The notes: generated by a model not told the origin, from the sequence alone. Shown: positions 16,416 to 25,009, counted from the first letter of the stretch. The stretch: DNA of 64,000 bases from Granulicoccus phenolivorans DSM 17626 = NBRC 107789 = JCM 15570 (GCF_000423085.1 NZ_AUHH01000002.1:1-64000); one strand, 5' to 3'. Numbers and translations: made by a program.

Positions 16416-16719
16416 CCTCGTTGTCGGTTGCCTGCGGTGCTGTCCGGGCCCTCACCCCGAACGCGGCGCGCTTCTGCCGAGCCTACCGGTGCGCCGTCGC
16501 GACACTACCCACCTGTCCCGGCAAGGGGGGACACCCTGAGGCACATTTCAGGAACCCTTCAAGCGGGTCCGGCCCCTGGGAACAACGCTTGGAGGAGGGT
16601 AGCGTTGACCAGCACTGCAGGTCGAACCCCCGTGGCGGCGCGCGCGTGATCCCCGCGTGCGCGGGTTGGTCCGGTGGGGAAGAATGGACGATGCAGACCA
16701 TCGCGACGACTGGAGACAC

Positions 16720-18096
16720 ATGGCAGACGACCCTGGCCGCGAAGACCCCTTCTCGGAGTTCTTCAAGCAGTTCGGGTTCGGCGGATCGCAGCCGGCCGAC
16801 CTGAACGCGATGCTGCAGCAACTGCAGGCGGCACTCAGTCAGATGGGCATGGGCGGCATGTTCGCCACCGGCCCCAACCAGTCCGGCGGGATGAGCTGGG
16901 AGACCATTCGCGACATCGCCCGCCGCACCGTGTCCGGGGAGGGCAGCGACCCCACGACCTCCGCTGCCGACCTGACCGAGTTGCGCGATGCCGTACGCCT
17001 GGCCGAGATGTGGCTGGACGAGGTCACCGAACTGCCCGGCGGATCCCCCAAGGTGGAGGTCTGGAGCCGCGCGGAATGGGTCGAGAACACCATGGGCACC
17101 TGGCGCCGGATGATCGACCCGGTGATGGAGTCGATGGCCGAGGCGATGGCGGACTCGGTGACCGCCGAGGGGCTCGCCGACGAGCAGGCCGCCGGGCTGG
17201 AGGCCATGCTGCGCCCGCTGGTGAAATCCAGCGGAGCGAACATGTTCGGCCTGCAGGCCGGTCAGGCGATCGGGAAGCTGGCCGTCCAGGTGCTCTCGGC
17301 GACCGAGGCCGGCCTCCCGCTGGACGGTGAGCACGCCGACACCCTGGCCCTGCTGCCGCACAACGTGGCGGCCTTCGCCGAGGGACTGACCCAGTCCAAG
17401 AGCGACATCCTGCTCTATCTCGCGCTGCGCGAGGCGGCCCGGCTCCGGCTGTTCCGCACCGCGGCCTGGCTCGGTCCGCAGATGCTGAATCTGATCGAGC
17501 AGTACGCCCGCGGCATCAAGATCGACACCTCCTGGATGGAGGACGCCGCCCGCCAGGTCGAGGAGAACGGGTTCAGTCCCGAAACCATGGCCGAACTGCA
17601 GCAGCAGATGGAGGGCCGACTGTTCTCCCCGGTCCCCTCCCCCAACCAGGCGGCGGTGCTGGCCCGGCTGGAGACCCTGCTCGCCCTGGTCGAGGGCTGG
17701 GTCGACGACGTGGTCGCCGAGGCCACGGCCAAGTGGATGCCCAATGCCGTGCCGCTGGCGGAGACGCTGCGCCGCCGGCGGGCCACCGACGGGCCGGCCG
17801 AAGCGGTGTTCCAGGCCCTGGTCGGGCTCGAGCTACGGCCCCGCCGGATGCGCGATGCGGCGAACCTGTGGGCTGCCATCCGCACGGCGGTCGGGAACCA
17901 GCAGCGCGACGGGCTGTGGAAGCACCCCGACCTGGTGCCCGATGAGGCCGCTCTCGATGACCCCGTCGGGTTTGCCGCGGAGCTGAGCGGATCCGGCGAA
18001 TCGCACGATCTCGACGCCGAGTTGGAGAAACTGTTGAACTCCGAGGGTGGCCCCACCGAGGGCAACCCCACCGAGGAGGATCCGCCTCAGAACTGA
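16720..18096 (+). CDS. Zincin-like DUF2342 protein (Rv3195-like)
   Basis: 458 residues from ATG at 16720 (GGAG just upstream; ATG at 16684 is also possible). The N-terminus SEFFKQFGFG and the segment LYLALREAARLRLFRTAAWLGPQM, followed by ALVEGWVDDV, match the family annotated as zinc-dependent metalloprotease / coenzyme F420-associated DUF2342. I see no HExxH motif: the presumed ligand region reads REAAR, so metal binding is doubtful. It is divergent from the PDZ protease and convergent with the YgjP-like gene, overlapping it by 10 bases. The gene order matches M. tuberculosis Rv3194c-Rv3195. Confidence 0.82.
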   Translation: MADDPGREDPFSEFFKQFGFGGSQPADLNAMLQQLQAALSQMGMGGMFATGPNQSGGMSWETIRDIARRTVSGEGSDPTTSAADLTELRDAVRLAEMWLDEVTELPGGSPKVEVWSRAEWVENTMGTWRRMIDPVMESMAEAMADSVTAEGLADEQAAGLEAMLRPLVKSSGANMFGLQAGQAIGKLAVQVLSATEAGLPLDGEHADTLALLPHNVAAFAEGLTQSKSDILLYLALREAARLRLFRTAAWLGPQMLNLIEQYARGIKIDTSWMEDAARQVEENGFSPETMAELQQQMEGRLFSPVPSPNQAAVLARLETLLALVEGWVDDVVAEATAKWMPNAVPLAETLRRRRATDGPAEAVFQALVGLELRPRRMRDAANLWAAIRTAVGNQQRDGLWKHPDLVPDEAALDDPVGFAAELSGSGESHDLDAELEKLLNSEGGPTEGNPTEEDPPQN

Positions 18097-18728
18097 CACT
18101 CCGACGGCGCCGGCGGGGCCGCCCCGGCCGGCTCCCCGGAGGTCTGCTCCGCGGAGGCTTCGCCGGCGGCCACCGCGGCGGCCCAGCCCTCCAGGAACGC
18201 CTTGGCGCGCTCGGTCTCGGGATAGCGGCCGACCAGATTCCAGAACCGCCGGGTGTGCCCGGACTCGTACAGGTGGGCCAACTCGTGGACCAGGACGTAG
18301 TCCAGCACCCAGTCCGGCATCGGCCGGACGCGGTCGCTGATCCGGATCTCCCGGCTGTGGATGCTGCACGATCCCCAACGCCGCCGCTGGTTGCCGACCC
18401 AGCGGATGCCGGCCGGTAGGCGTCGCTCCCCGGTCGCCGGTTCCAGGATCGTGGCGACCAGGTACTCCGCCCGCTCCCGCAGCGCCCCGTCGTCGGCGGC
18501 CGCCCGCGTACGCCCCAACCGTTTCAGCAACCGCGGCACCACCTGCTGGGCGTATTCGTCCTCCGCTGCCACCCCGAGGCCGGCCGGAACCGCGAGGACC
18601 AGCCGGCCCTCCTCCAACGACGCCGAGATGGTACGCCGGCGGCGGGTACTGCGTCGGAACTCCACCGCATGCAGTTCACCGTCGATCAATACGTCGCGCA
18701 GCTGCGTGGTCCGGGTGTTGGGGGGCAC
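18087..18728 (-). CDS. YgjP-type (M48-like, DUF45) metallopeptidase
   Basis: 213 residues from a GTG start at 18728. The core has WGSCS followed by the zinc motif HELAH (H148, E149, H152) and a third ligand in ESGHTRRFW (H158). These are the marks of YgjP/WLM-type metallopeptidases. The C-terminal 30 residues are Ala/Pro/Ser-rich. No signal peptide is seen, so it is cytoplasmic. The ribosome site is weak and the exact start is uncertain. It is read away from a non-coding region carrying DnaA boxes. Confidence 0.85.
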   Translation of the reverse strand: MPPNTRTTQLRDVLIDGELHAVEFRRSTRRRRTISASLEEGRLVLAVPAGLGVAAEDEYAQQVVPRLLKRLGRTRAAADDGALRERAEYLVATILEPATGERRLPAGIRWVGNQRRRWGSCSIHSREIRISDRVRPMPDWVLDYVLVHELAHLYESGHTRRFWNLVGRYPETERAKAFLEGWAAAVAAGEASAEQTSGEPAGAAPPAPSECQF

Positions 18729-19123
18729 CGCAGGAGTCTCTCATCTTCTGCCCCCGGTCAGCGGTTTCTACCACGTTTCCAGATTTCCGCCAGGTGAACG
18801 GCATGAAACAATCACATGTCCACAGCTCATCCAGTGTCATACACAGATTGTCCACACACTTATCCACAGGCCGTGGATAACAAGGGCAACCGGACGCGGC
18901 GAGGACGCTTGACGGGGCTCGGCCGCGGGCATAGTTTGGCCTCCATGAGGCCCCCGGAGGGCCGTCGCTCGCAGGGGAAGGCAAGCGGCCGGCACCCGGG
19001 GGCCTCGCACCTGTCCGGGCTCCGCGGCGCGACGGCCCGGCCGCCCGACGCCGCGAAAACTGCCCTGTGGACAACCCCGTCCGGGCCGAGCGCGCCGCGG
19101 TGGCCGGGGCCGATACTGGCGTC
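18729..19123. promoter_or_regulatory. Non-coding region with DnaA-box cluster
   Basis: No convincing gene lies in these 395 bases. Near-consensus DnaA boxes are visible: ATGTCCACA (18816-18824, +), TTGTCCACA (18848-18856, +), TTATCCACA (18860-18868, +), TTATCCACG (18872-18880, -) and TTGTCCACA (19066-19074, -). The middle three are spaced exactly 12 bases apart. The flank at 18770-18860 is unusually A+T-rich for this window. dnaA/dnaN are absent, so this is not the usual actinobacterial oriC context. It could be a DnaA-titration site or a DnaA-controlled promoter for 19124. Confidence 0.7.
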
Positions 19124-20056
19124 ATGAGCCCCTCGGCGCACCCCCGTCTCCGCCCCGAATTCCCGATTCTGCAGCGCACCGCGACCTCGGTCCAGGTCGG
19201 CGTCGACCCGGCGTACGCCCTGGTGCTGCACGGCACCGACGAGCGGATCGTCGCCTTCCTCCATGGCCTCGACGGCACCCGGGACCCCACCCTGCTGGCC
19301 CGGCAGCACGACCTGGAACCGACCGTCACCGAACCGATCATTCGCGCGCTGACCAGGGCGGACATCCTCGGCGGCAGACCGGCCGCCCTCCCTCCGCTCA
19401 CGGTTCGGCTGATCGGTGCCGGGCTGCTTGCCCGGTGTTTCGCCGAGAGCTATCTCGCTGCCGACCTGGGCAATCTGCTGCTGGCCGATGCCGGTCGACC
19501 CGACGACGGGATGTATCGCTATCCGCAGGCAACCGGCGCCGCCACGTTGCGGTCGCACCTGTTGACCGCTCCCCCGGGGATCGGCCCGGCGCTCGATCCC
19601 CGGCGGGTCACGGTGAGCGATCATTGGTCCATCGCGGGTGCCGTTGGCGACCTGACGGTGGTGGCCACCGACCGTCTCGAACCCGACCGGGCCCTGACCG
19701 ACCAGCTGCTGCGGTTGGACCAGCCGCACCTGTTGCTGCGCCCGCTGCCCGACGGGGTGGTCCTCGGACCGTGGGTGAGTCCGGGGCACAGCGCCTGCAC
19801 CCGGTGTGTGGATCTGATTCGGTGTGCGGACCCGGCCTGGCCGACCGTGCTCGCCCAGCTGTGCCGCCTGACGGCACAGCCACCGGTGGAAGCGGCCGCC
19901 TGGGCCGCCGCGTCCGCGGTGATCCAGATCCGCGCCTGGCAGTCCGGGCAGCCGGTGGAGGCCGCCAACGCCACCATCGAGCTGGATCGCGGTTGGGTGA
20001 GCCGGGCCCGGCACTGGCCCCCTCATCCGGACTGCGGGTGTCGCAGCCTGACCTGA
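19124..20056 (+). CDS. ThiF/cyclodehydratase-like protein (Rv3196-like), function unknown
   Basis: 310 residues from ATG at 19124; GATACT seven bases upstream suggests a leaderless transcript. A Rossmann-like stretch (LTVRLIGAGLLARCFAESYLAA) followed by a C-terminal Cys region (CTRCVDLIRCA and CGCRSL) resembles the substrate-docking half of ThiF/YcaO-type cyclodehydratases (TOMM leader-binding proteins). No ATP-binding loop is complete, so it is probably a degenerate member. It lies between the zincin-like gene and the ABC1 kinase exactly as Rv3196 does, but no peptide substrate or YcaO gene is nearby. Confidence 0.6.
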   Translation: MSPSAHPRLRPEFPILQRTATSVQVGVDPAYALVLHGTDERIVAFLHGLDGTRDPTLLARQHDLEPTVTEPIIRALTRADILGGRPAALPPLTVRLIGAGLLARCFAESYLAADLGNLLLADAGRPDDGMYRYPQATGAATLRSHLLTAPPGIGPALDPRRVTVSDHWSIAGAVGDLTVVATDRLEPDRALTDQLLRLDQPHLLLRPLPDGVVLGPWVSPGHSACTRCVDLIRCADPAWPTVLAQLCRLTAQPPVEAAAWAAASAVIQIRAWQSGQPVEAANATIELDRGWVSRARHWPPHPDCGCRSLT

Positions 20057-20154
20057 TCGGCTCCACCCGCGACGCACTGTGCTCCCGGGCCGGTCTTCTC
20101 ACGTAATCTTGGCCCATGCACGCCCGCGGGGTGTGCCGGTGGAAGGGGTTTCGC

Positions 20155-21477
20155 GTGCAACCGGAAGACGGTGACTCGGCCGAACTGCGTCGGTCGTCCT
20201 TGGGCCGCGGCGCGCGGCTGATGTCGCTCCCGTTCGGTGCCGCCGGCCGGGCCACCCGGGGGGTCGGTCGTCGGCTCGGGGGGCAGAGCGCGGACGCGGT
20301 CACCGCCCAGGCCCGCCACGAAGCCGCCGAACAACTCTTCCGGGTGCTGGGTGACCTCAAGGGCGGCGCGATGAAGGTCGGGCAGATGCTCAGCCTGTTC
20401 GAGGTCGCGCTGCCGGAGGACATGGCCGAGCCGTACCGGCTGCAGTTGCGCAAGCTGCAGGACTCTGCGCCGCCGATGCCGGCCACCCGGGTCGATGCGG
20501 TGTTGACCACGGAGCTGGGCCCGCAGTGGCGCTCGCTGTTCTCGGAGTTCCGCTCCCGTCCCACCGCGGCGGCCTCGATCGGTCAGGTCCACAAGGGTGT
20601 GTGGGCCGCCGACGGCCGCAAGGTCGCGATCAAGATCCAGTACCCGGGCGCGGACAAGGCGCTGGAGTCGGATCTGAAGATGATGAAGCGGCTCGGGTCG
20701 GTCCTCCAGCCGCTGGCCGGCGGGATCGAGGTCCGGCCGCTGATCGATGAGATGGCCGCCCGGATCAACGAGGAATCCGACTACACCCTGGAGGCCGCGG
20801 CCCAGCAGCAGGCGGCCGAGGCCCTCGAGGGGCATCCGGAGTTCACCGTGCCGCGCGTGCTGACCCACACCGGGAAGGTGATGGTCAGCGAATGGGTGGA
20901 CGGGGAACGCTTCTCCGATGCTCCGACCTGGACCGAGGAGCGCCGCAACCAACTCGGCCTGCGCTATGTCCGGTTCCTGTTCGCGATGCCGTCCCTGGCG
21001 GGGCTGCTGCACGGCGATCCGCACCCGGGCAACTTCAAGGTGCTCCCCGATGGCCGGCTGGCCGCGCTGGACTGGGGACTGGCCTCCCGGATGCCCGACG
21101 GGCTCCCCCCGGCAATGGGCCGGCTGATGCGGCATGCGGCCGACGGCAATGCCGCGGCAATGACCGCGGGGCTGCGCAGTGAGGGATTCCTGACCGCGGA
21201 GAAGATCGATCCCCAGGACCTGCTCGACTACCTGGAGCCGTTCGTCGAGCCGGCCCTGGTGGAGACCTTCCATTTCCATCGCGCCTGGATGCGCGATCAG
21301 TTCCAGCGGGTGAACGCCGCGGCCGCGACGCCGGTGGTCCGCCACCTCAACCTGCCTCCCGAGTACGGCATGGTCTGGAAGGTCTGGATCGGCGGCATCG
21401 CGGTGCTGTCGCAGATCGACGTCCGGGCCGGCTTCGGCGCGGTGCTGGATGAGTTCCTGCCGCTGTGGCGGCGCTGA
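20155..21477 (+). CDS. ABC1/UbiB-family atypical kinase (Rv3197-like)
   Basis: 440 residues from GTG at 20155, with AAGGGG six bases upstream; ATG at 20116 is an alternative. TAATCT at 20104-20109 is a good -10. UbiB-family motifs are present: the KxGQ motif (K74-Q77, GGAMKVGQ), an Ala-rich nucleotide loop (TAAASIGQVHKG), the lysine in VAIKIQYP, the catalytic HGDPHPGN and DWGL in place of DFG. These proteins are ADP/ATP-binding, usually linked to lipid or quinone metabolism. In mycobacteria the orthologous position is next to whiB7 and is associated with macrolide resistance; that role is inference here. Confidence 0.92.
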   Translation: MQPEDGDSAELRRSSLGRGARLMSLPFGAAGRATRGVGRRLGGQSADAVTAQARHEAAEQLFRVLGDLKGGAMKVGQMLSLFEVALPEDMAEPYRLQLRKLQDSAPPMPATRVDAVLTTELGPQWRSLFSEFRSRPTAAASIGQVHKGVWAADGRKVAIKIQYPGADKALESDLKMMKRLGSVLQPLAGGIEVRPLIDEMAARINEESDYTLEAAAQQQAAEALEGHPEFTVPRVLTHTGKVMVSEWVDGERFSDAPTWTEERRNQLGLRYVRFLFAMPSLAGLLHGDPHPGNFKVLPDGRLAALDWGLASRMPDGLPPAMGRLMRHAADGNAAAMTAGLRSEGFLTAEKIDPQDLLDYLEPFVEPALVETFHFHRAWMRDQFQRVNAAAATPVVRHLNLPPEYGMVWKVWIGGIAVLSQIDVRAGFGAVLDEFLPLWRR

Positions 21478-21498
21478 CCCAGCCAGTGGCCGGGGCCC

Positions 21499-21801
21499 TC
21501 AGGCGGCGACCTCCCGGTCGCCGTCCTCGGGCGCCCGGGCCCGCACTACGACAGCGGTCTTCGGCGGACGGCCGCGACCACGCTTGCGGGCGACCACGGC
21601 GCCGTTGACGATCAACTCGCCACCCCACACGCCGCAGGCCTCCGCGCGCTCCAGCGCGGCGGCCAGGCAGGCCTCCCGGACGGGGCACTCGGCGCACAGC
21701 TGCTTGGCGAACTCGATCACCTCGGGGTCCTCGGCGAAGAATGCCAGGGGACCGGCGACCACGCAGGGTAGTCGATCAAGGGACGAAACGGTGACGATCA
21801 T
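21499..21801 (-). CDS. whiB7: WhiB7-type redox-sensing transcription activator
   Basis: 100 residues from ATG at 21801 with GAGGAGAA upstream. Iron-sulfur ligands C13, C36, C39 and C45 fit the WhiB pattern (CAECPVREAC). The GVWGGE turn at 57-62 and an AT-hook-like RGRGRPPK at 74-81 identify WhiB7, which binds sigma-A and A+T-rich DNA upstream of -35 elements to induce antibiotic-resistance genes. The 400-base leader carries an upstream ORF and an attenuator, and the promoter has the expected A+T-rich box. It is convergent with the ABC1 kinase, and uvrD2 lies on its upstream side, as in mycobacteria. Confidence 0.95.
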   Translation of the reverse strand: MIVTVSSLDRLPCVVAGPLAFFAEDPEVIEFAKQLCAECPVREACLAAALERAEACGVWGGELIVNGAVVARKRGRGRPPKTAVVVRARAPEDGDREVAA

Positions 21802-21830
21802 GGGTTCTCCTCGGGGCTCTGGTCCCGGGA

Positions 21831-21867
21831 AACACGAAGGCCGTGAATCCCGGTCGGATCCACGGCC
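21831..21867 (-). terminator. Attenuator in the whiB7 leader
   Basis: On the minus strand, GGCCGTG pairs with CACGGCC (21861-21867 and 21839-21845) with additional inner GATCC/GGATT pairing, followed by TTCGTGTTT. It lies between the upstream ORF stop and the whiB7 ribosome site, where premature termination would switch off whiB7. Confidence 0.8.
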
Positions 21868-21883
21868 CTGAAGAACGCTGCGA

Positions 21884-22111
21884 TCAGTGCACGATGTGCG
21901 ATCGAGGTGGCAGGGGTCGATCCGGGTGGAACGGGTGGGTGCGGACGGTCGGACGGGCGAGCTGACCGGAGCGCCAATGTCGCGGCTCGAGGTGCTCGCG
22001 GCGCTTGTCTCGTTCCTCGCCGCCACGCCAGGTTCGGGTGAGCCGGCACCCGGAATACGCGTGGTTCGAGGACGCGGACAAGCCGCCGAACGTCGCTGCC
22101 ACTTCCAGCAT
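21884..22111 (-). CDS. whiB7 upstream leader ORF (regulatory)
   Basis: 75 codons from ATG at 22111; a very strong GGGGGAGGTGG lies 7 bases upstream. The product is basic, with an Arg-rich middle (TWRGGEERDKRREH). It ends 17 bases before the attenuator stem. In mycobacteria and Streptomyces, slow translation of such an upstream ORF under ribosome-targeting drugs relieves termination ahead of whiB7; the layout here fits that mechanism. It need not encode a functional protein. A GTG near 22201 could extend it. Confidence 0.65.
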   Translation of the reverse strand: MLEVAATFGGLSASSNHAYSGCRLTRTWRGGEERDKRREHLEPRHWRSGQLARPTVRTHPFHPDRPLPPRSHIVH

Positions 22112-22210
22112 GTGGGCCACCTCCCCCGTCGGTTGCGGCCCCGGGTGCACCGGGACCTGGTCGTTGCGTTCCACCTGCACAGATTTCACTGCCCTGCACA
22201 AGCCTGAACC

Positions 22211-22250
22211 AGATTACGCGCTCGTTCCGAGGGCTGCAATCGATTTAATT
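22211..22250 (-). promoter_or_regulatory. whiB7 promoter with A+T-rich WhiB7 box
   Basis: On the minus strand AATTAAATCGA (22240-22250) immediately precedes -35 TTGCAG (22234-22239), then a 17-base spacer and -10 TAATCT (22211-22216). A+T-rich DNA just upstream of -35 is the known WhiB7 signature, so the gene is probably autoactivated. The transcript would start near 22204, giving a leader of about 400 bases. Confidence 0.8.
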
Positions 22251-22273
22251 CCGAGAGCTTTCGCCGGGGCGAA

Positions 22274-24352
22274 TCAGTCCGTGCCCTCGGCGTTGCGGTC
22301 ACCGGCCAGCCGGACGACCGCCAGGACTTCCTCACCGTACTTGGTCAGCTTGGCCTGACCGATCCCCCGCAGCCGGAGCAGGTCACCATGGTCCTGCGGA
22401 ACGGCTTCGGCGATGGCGATCAGCGTCGCGTCGGTGAACACCACGTAGGCCGGCACCTTGTCGGCCTCCGCGGTTTGCTTGCGCCATTCCTTGAGCAGTT
22501 CCAGCATCGACTCGTCGTAGCTGGAGGGACAGTCCAGGTGTCGGCCCAATTTCCGGTCCGCGCCCTGGGTGAGCGGTTCACCGCAGACCCGGCACGACGG
22601 GGTCCGCGCGGCCTTCGGGCGTACGCGACGACCCGCCCGGGCCGACTCGACATCGCCCGGGCGCAGCCCGTCGAGGAACCGGGACGGCTTGCGCGACCAG
22701 GAGATCCGCAGCCGCTGCCGGGCCCGGGTGATGGCGACGTAGAGCAGCCGGCGTTCCTCGGCGATCTCCTCGGCGGAGGTGGCCAGCACGAACGGCAGGG
22801 TTCCCTCATGGACGCCACTGACCGCGACCGCGTCCCACTCCAGGCCCTTCGCGGCATGGATGGTGGACAGGGTGACCCCTTCGGCCTGGGGCACGTGCTG
22901 GGCGTTGGCGCGTTCGGTCAGCGCCTCGACGACATCGGCCAGGGTCGCCCGGGGCAACGCGGCGAGCACGTCGTCGGCGACCTGGACCAGCGCTGCCAGG
23001 GACTCCCAGCGTTCCCGGGTGGCCCCGGCGCCGGTGGGCGCCTGCGGGGTCCAGCCCAGTTCGCTGAGCACCGCCCGGACCTGGTCGCCGGTGGGCACGT
23101 CCGGATCGGCGGTGGCGCGGGCCTGCGTACGCAACTGGCCCAGGGCCTGGCGTACTTCGGGGCGTTCGTAGAAGCGTTCCCCGCTGCGGACCAGGTAGGG
23201 CACCCCGGCGGTGGACAGGGCCTGTTCCAGCGCCGGGGACTGGGCATTGATCCGGAACAGCACCGCCATCTCCCGGTAGGCGATGCCGTCCTCGTGCTGG
23301 CGGCGCAGCCACTGGGCGATCCCGGCCGCCTCGGTCGGTTCGTCCCCGGAGTCGACGTAGACCGGCTCGGGACCGTGACCGGCCTGGGCCTGCAGCGTCA
23401 CCCCGGTGAGTTCGCCGCGATTGCTGCTCGGCCGCATCAACCGGTTGGCCACCTCGACCACCTCGTGGGTCGAGCGGTAGTCCCGGACCAGCCGGACCAC
23501 CGTGGCCCGACGGTGTTTGCGGGCGAAACCGGTGAGATAGTCCGAGCGCGCCCCGGCGAAGGAGTGGATCGTCTGGGCCGGATCACCGACCACGCACAGG
23601 TCGCCGCGCTCCCCCACCCACAGATCGAGCAGCGTTTCCTGCAACGGGCTGACGTCCTGGTACTCGTCGACGACCAGGTGCCGATAGGTCCGCCGCACCT
23701 CCTCCAGGATCTCCGGATGATCCGACAGCAGCGCCACGGTGCACAGCAGGATGTCCTCGAAATCGATGCGTCCCCGGTCGTTCTTGAGCTGCTCGTAGCC
23801 GGCGAACACCCGCCCGATGGTGTCCGGATCCAGGCCGCTGACCTCGCGGCGGGTGGCCCGGGCGATCCCGGGATAGTCGGCCGCGGTGACGTTGGAGACC
23901 TTGGACCAGGAGATCTCCCCGGACAGGTCGCGCAGCTTGGCCGTGTCGACGCCGACCCGGAGCCGGCGGGCCGCCTCGGCGAGGACCCCGAAGCGGTTGT
24001 CCAGGATCTGCGGCAGGTCGCCCCGGTAGACCCGCGGCCAGAAGTACTGGGCCTGGCGCAGTGCCGCGGAGTGGAAGGTGCGCGCCTGGACCCCGCGTAC
24101 GCCCAGCTGCTGCAGCCGCCCCCGCATCTCGCCGGCCGCCCGCGTGGTGAACGTCACCGCGAGCACCTGGTTGGGCACATAGGCCCCGACCCGGGCGCCG
24201 TAGGCGATCCGGTGGGTGATGGCCCGGGTCTTGCCGGTGCCGGCGCCGGCGATCACCGCGACCGGCCCGGACAGTGCGAGCGCAACCTCCCGCTGCTCGG
24301 GATCCAGCGCATCGAGCAGCTGTTCGGGGGCGGGCAGAATCGGGGCGGACAT
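22274..24352 (-). CDS. uvrD2: UvrD2-type superfamily 1A DNA helicase with HRDC domain
   Basis: 692 residues from ATG at 24352; a GTG at 24367 has a possible GGTGGG site. The helicase core shows Walker A AGAGTGKT, DEYQD (Walker B), VGDPAQTI and VAITRARQRL motifs. A metal-binding segment follows (CRVCG, then HLDC; I see a C-C-H-C set rather than four Cys), then an HRDC domain in the last 80 residues. This architecture is that of mycobacterial UvrD2, an essential 3'-5' helicase in DNA repair. It lies upstream of whiB7 on the same strand and downstream of rraA, as a short co-directional group. Confidence 0.93.
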   Translation of the reverse strand: MSAPILPAPEQLLDALDPEQREVALALSGPVAVIAGAGTGKTRAITHRIAYGARVGAYVPNQVLAVTFTTRAAGEMRGRLQQLGVRGVQARTFHSAALRQAQYFWPRVYRGDLPQILDNRFGVLAEAARRLRVGVDTAKLRDLSGEISWSKVSNVTAADYPGIARATRREVSGLDPDTIGRVFAGYEQLKNDRGRIDFEDILLCTVALLSDHPEILEEVRRTYRHLVVDEYQDVSPLQETLLDLWVGERGDLCVVGDPAQTIHSFAGARSDYLTGFARKHRRATVVRLVRDYRSTHEVVEVANRLMRPSSNRGELTGVTLQAQAGHGPEPVYVDSGDEPTEAAGIAQWLRRQHEDGIAYREMAVLFRINAQSPALEQALSTAGVPYLVRSGERFYERPEVRQALGQLRTQARATADPDVPTGDQVRAVLSELGWTPQAPTGAGATRERWESLAALVQVADDVLAALPRATLADVVEALTERANAQHVPQAEGVTLSTIHAAKGLEWDAVAVSGVHEGTLPFVLATSAEEIAEERRLLYVAITRARQRLRISWSRKPSRFLDGLRPGDVESARAGRRVRPKAARTPSCRVCGEPLTQGADRKLGRHLDCPSSYDESMLELLKEWRKQTAEADKVPAYVVFTDATLIAIAEAVPQDHGDLLRLRGIGQAKLTKYGEEVLAVVRLAGDRNAEGTD

Positions 24353-24424
24353 ATTGAGCGAGTTCACAGTGCAGCCCACCTTAGGCGCCCGCACCGACCC
24401 CACCGGTCAATGACCGGCACGGGA

Positions 24425-24889
24425 TCAGCGTTCCAGCAGAATGCCGTCGTCGTCGCTCCACAGCATCCGGCCGGGAACGAAGGTCACCTCACCGAAACTG
24501 ACCGGGACGTCGACCTGCCCGACCCCGTCCTTCGCCGACTTGCGCGGGTTGGTCCCCAACGCCTTGATGCCCAGATCGGTGGTCGCCAGCACCTGCGAAT
24601 CGCGGACCGGCCCCAGGATGACCGCGCCGGCCCAGCCGTTGCGGGCCGCGGCCGCGGCGATCTGATCTCCCATCAGCGCCGAGGCCATCGACGCGCCTCC
24701 GTCGACCACCAGCACCGCACCCGCCCCGGGGGTGTTGGCCAATTGCTTGACCAGGCCGTTGTCGTTGTGGCAGATGATCGTCCGGATCGGCCCGCTGAAC
24801 TCACGCCGGGCGCCGAACTGGCGGAACTGCGTCTGGCAGGACTGCAGCTGCTCGCCGCGCTCGTCGAACAGGTCTGCGGTTGCGATCAT
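24425..24889 (-). CDS. rraA: RraA-family protein (RNase E regulator / HMG aldolase-like)
   Basis: 154 residues, the full family length; GGAGGAACACC precedes the ATG. The family core is intact: [32 protein letters not shown] and [15 protein letters not shown]. RraA in E. coli binds and inhibits RNase E; other members are 4-hydroxy-4-methyl-2-oxoglutarate aldolases, and the metal-binding GxVRDS region is conserved. Which activity applies here is not decidable. It is divergent from recC with a 120-base gap and upstream of uvrD2. Confidence 0.92.
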   Translation of the reverse strand: MIATADLFDERGEQLQSCQTQFRQFGARREFSGPIRTIICHNDNGLVKQLANTPGAGAVLVVDGGASMASALMGDQIAAAAARNGWAGAVILGPVRDSQVLATTDLGIKALGTNPRKSAKDGVGQVDVPVSFGEVTFVPGRMLWSDDDGILLER

Positions 24890-25009
24890 GGTGTTCCTCC
24901 GCGCTGGGGTCCGGCCTCTGCGGGATCAACCTACCCGAGCCCACCGGGTGCGCCGGAGATTGCCAAGTGGCCGAAAAGTGTCGGAGGACGGTTCTAGGGT
25001 GGGCCCATC

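Noticed and set aside
16579-16606. ECF sigma-factor promoter (GGAAC ... CGTT)
   Set aside because: The spacer is 19 bases, longer than the usual 16-18, and no supporting element was found.
16600-16720. CRISPR array
   Set aside because: Only one repeat-like unit; no second copy, spacer or cas gene in the window.
18729-19123. Chromosomal replication origin
   Set aside because: DnaA boxes are present, but dnaA, dnaN and other origin-flanking genes are absent, and all neighbours belong to another conserved block.
22388-24997. Open frame of 869 codons on the plus strand
   Set aside because: Antisense to uvrD2 and rraA, both well recognised. It has no independent evidence of coding.
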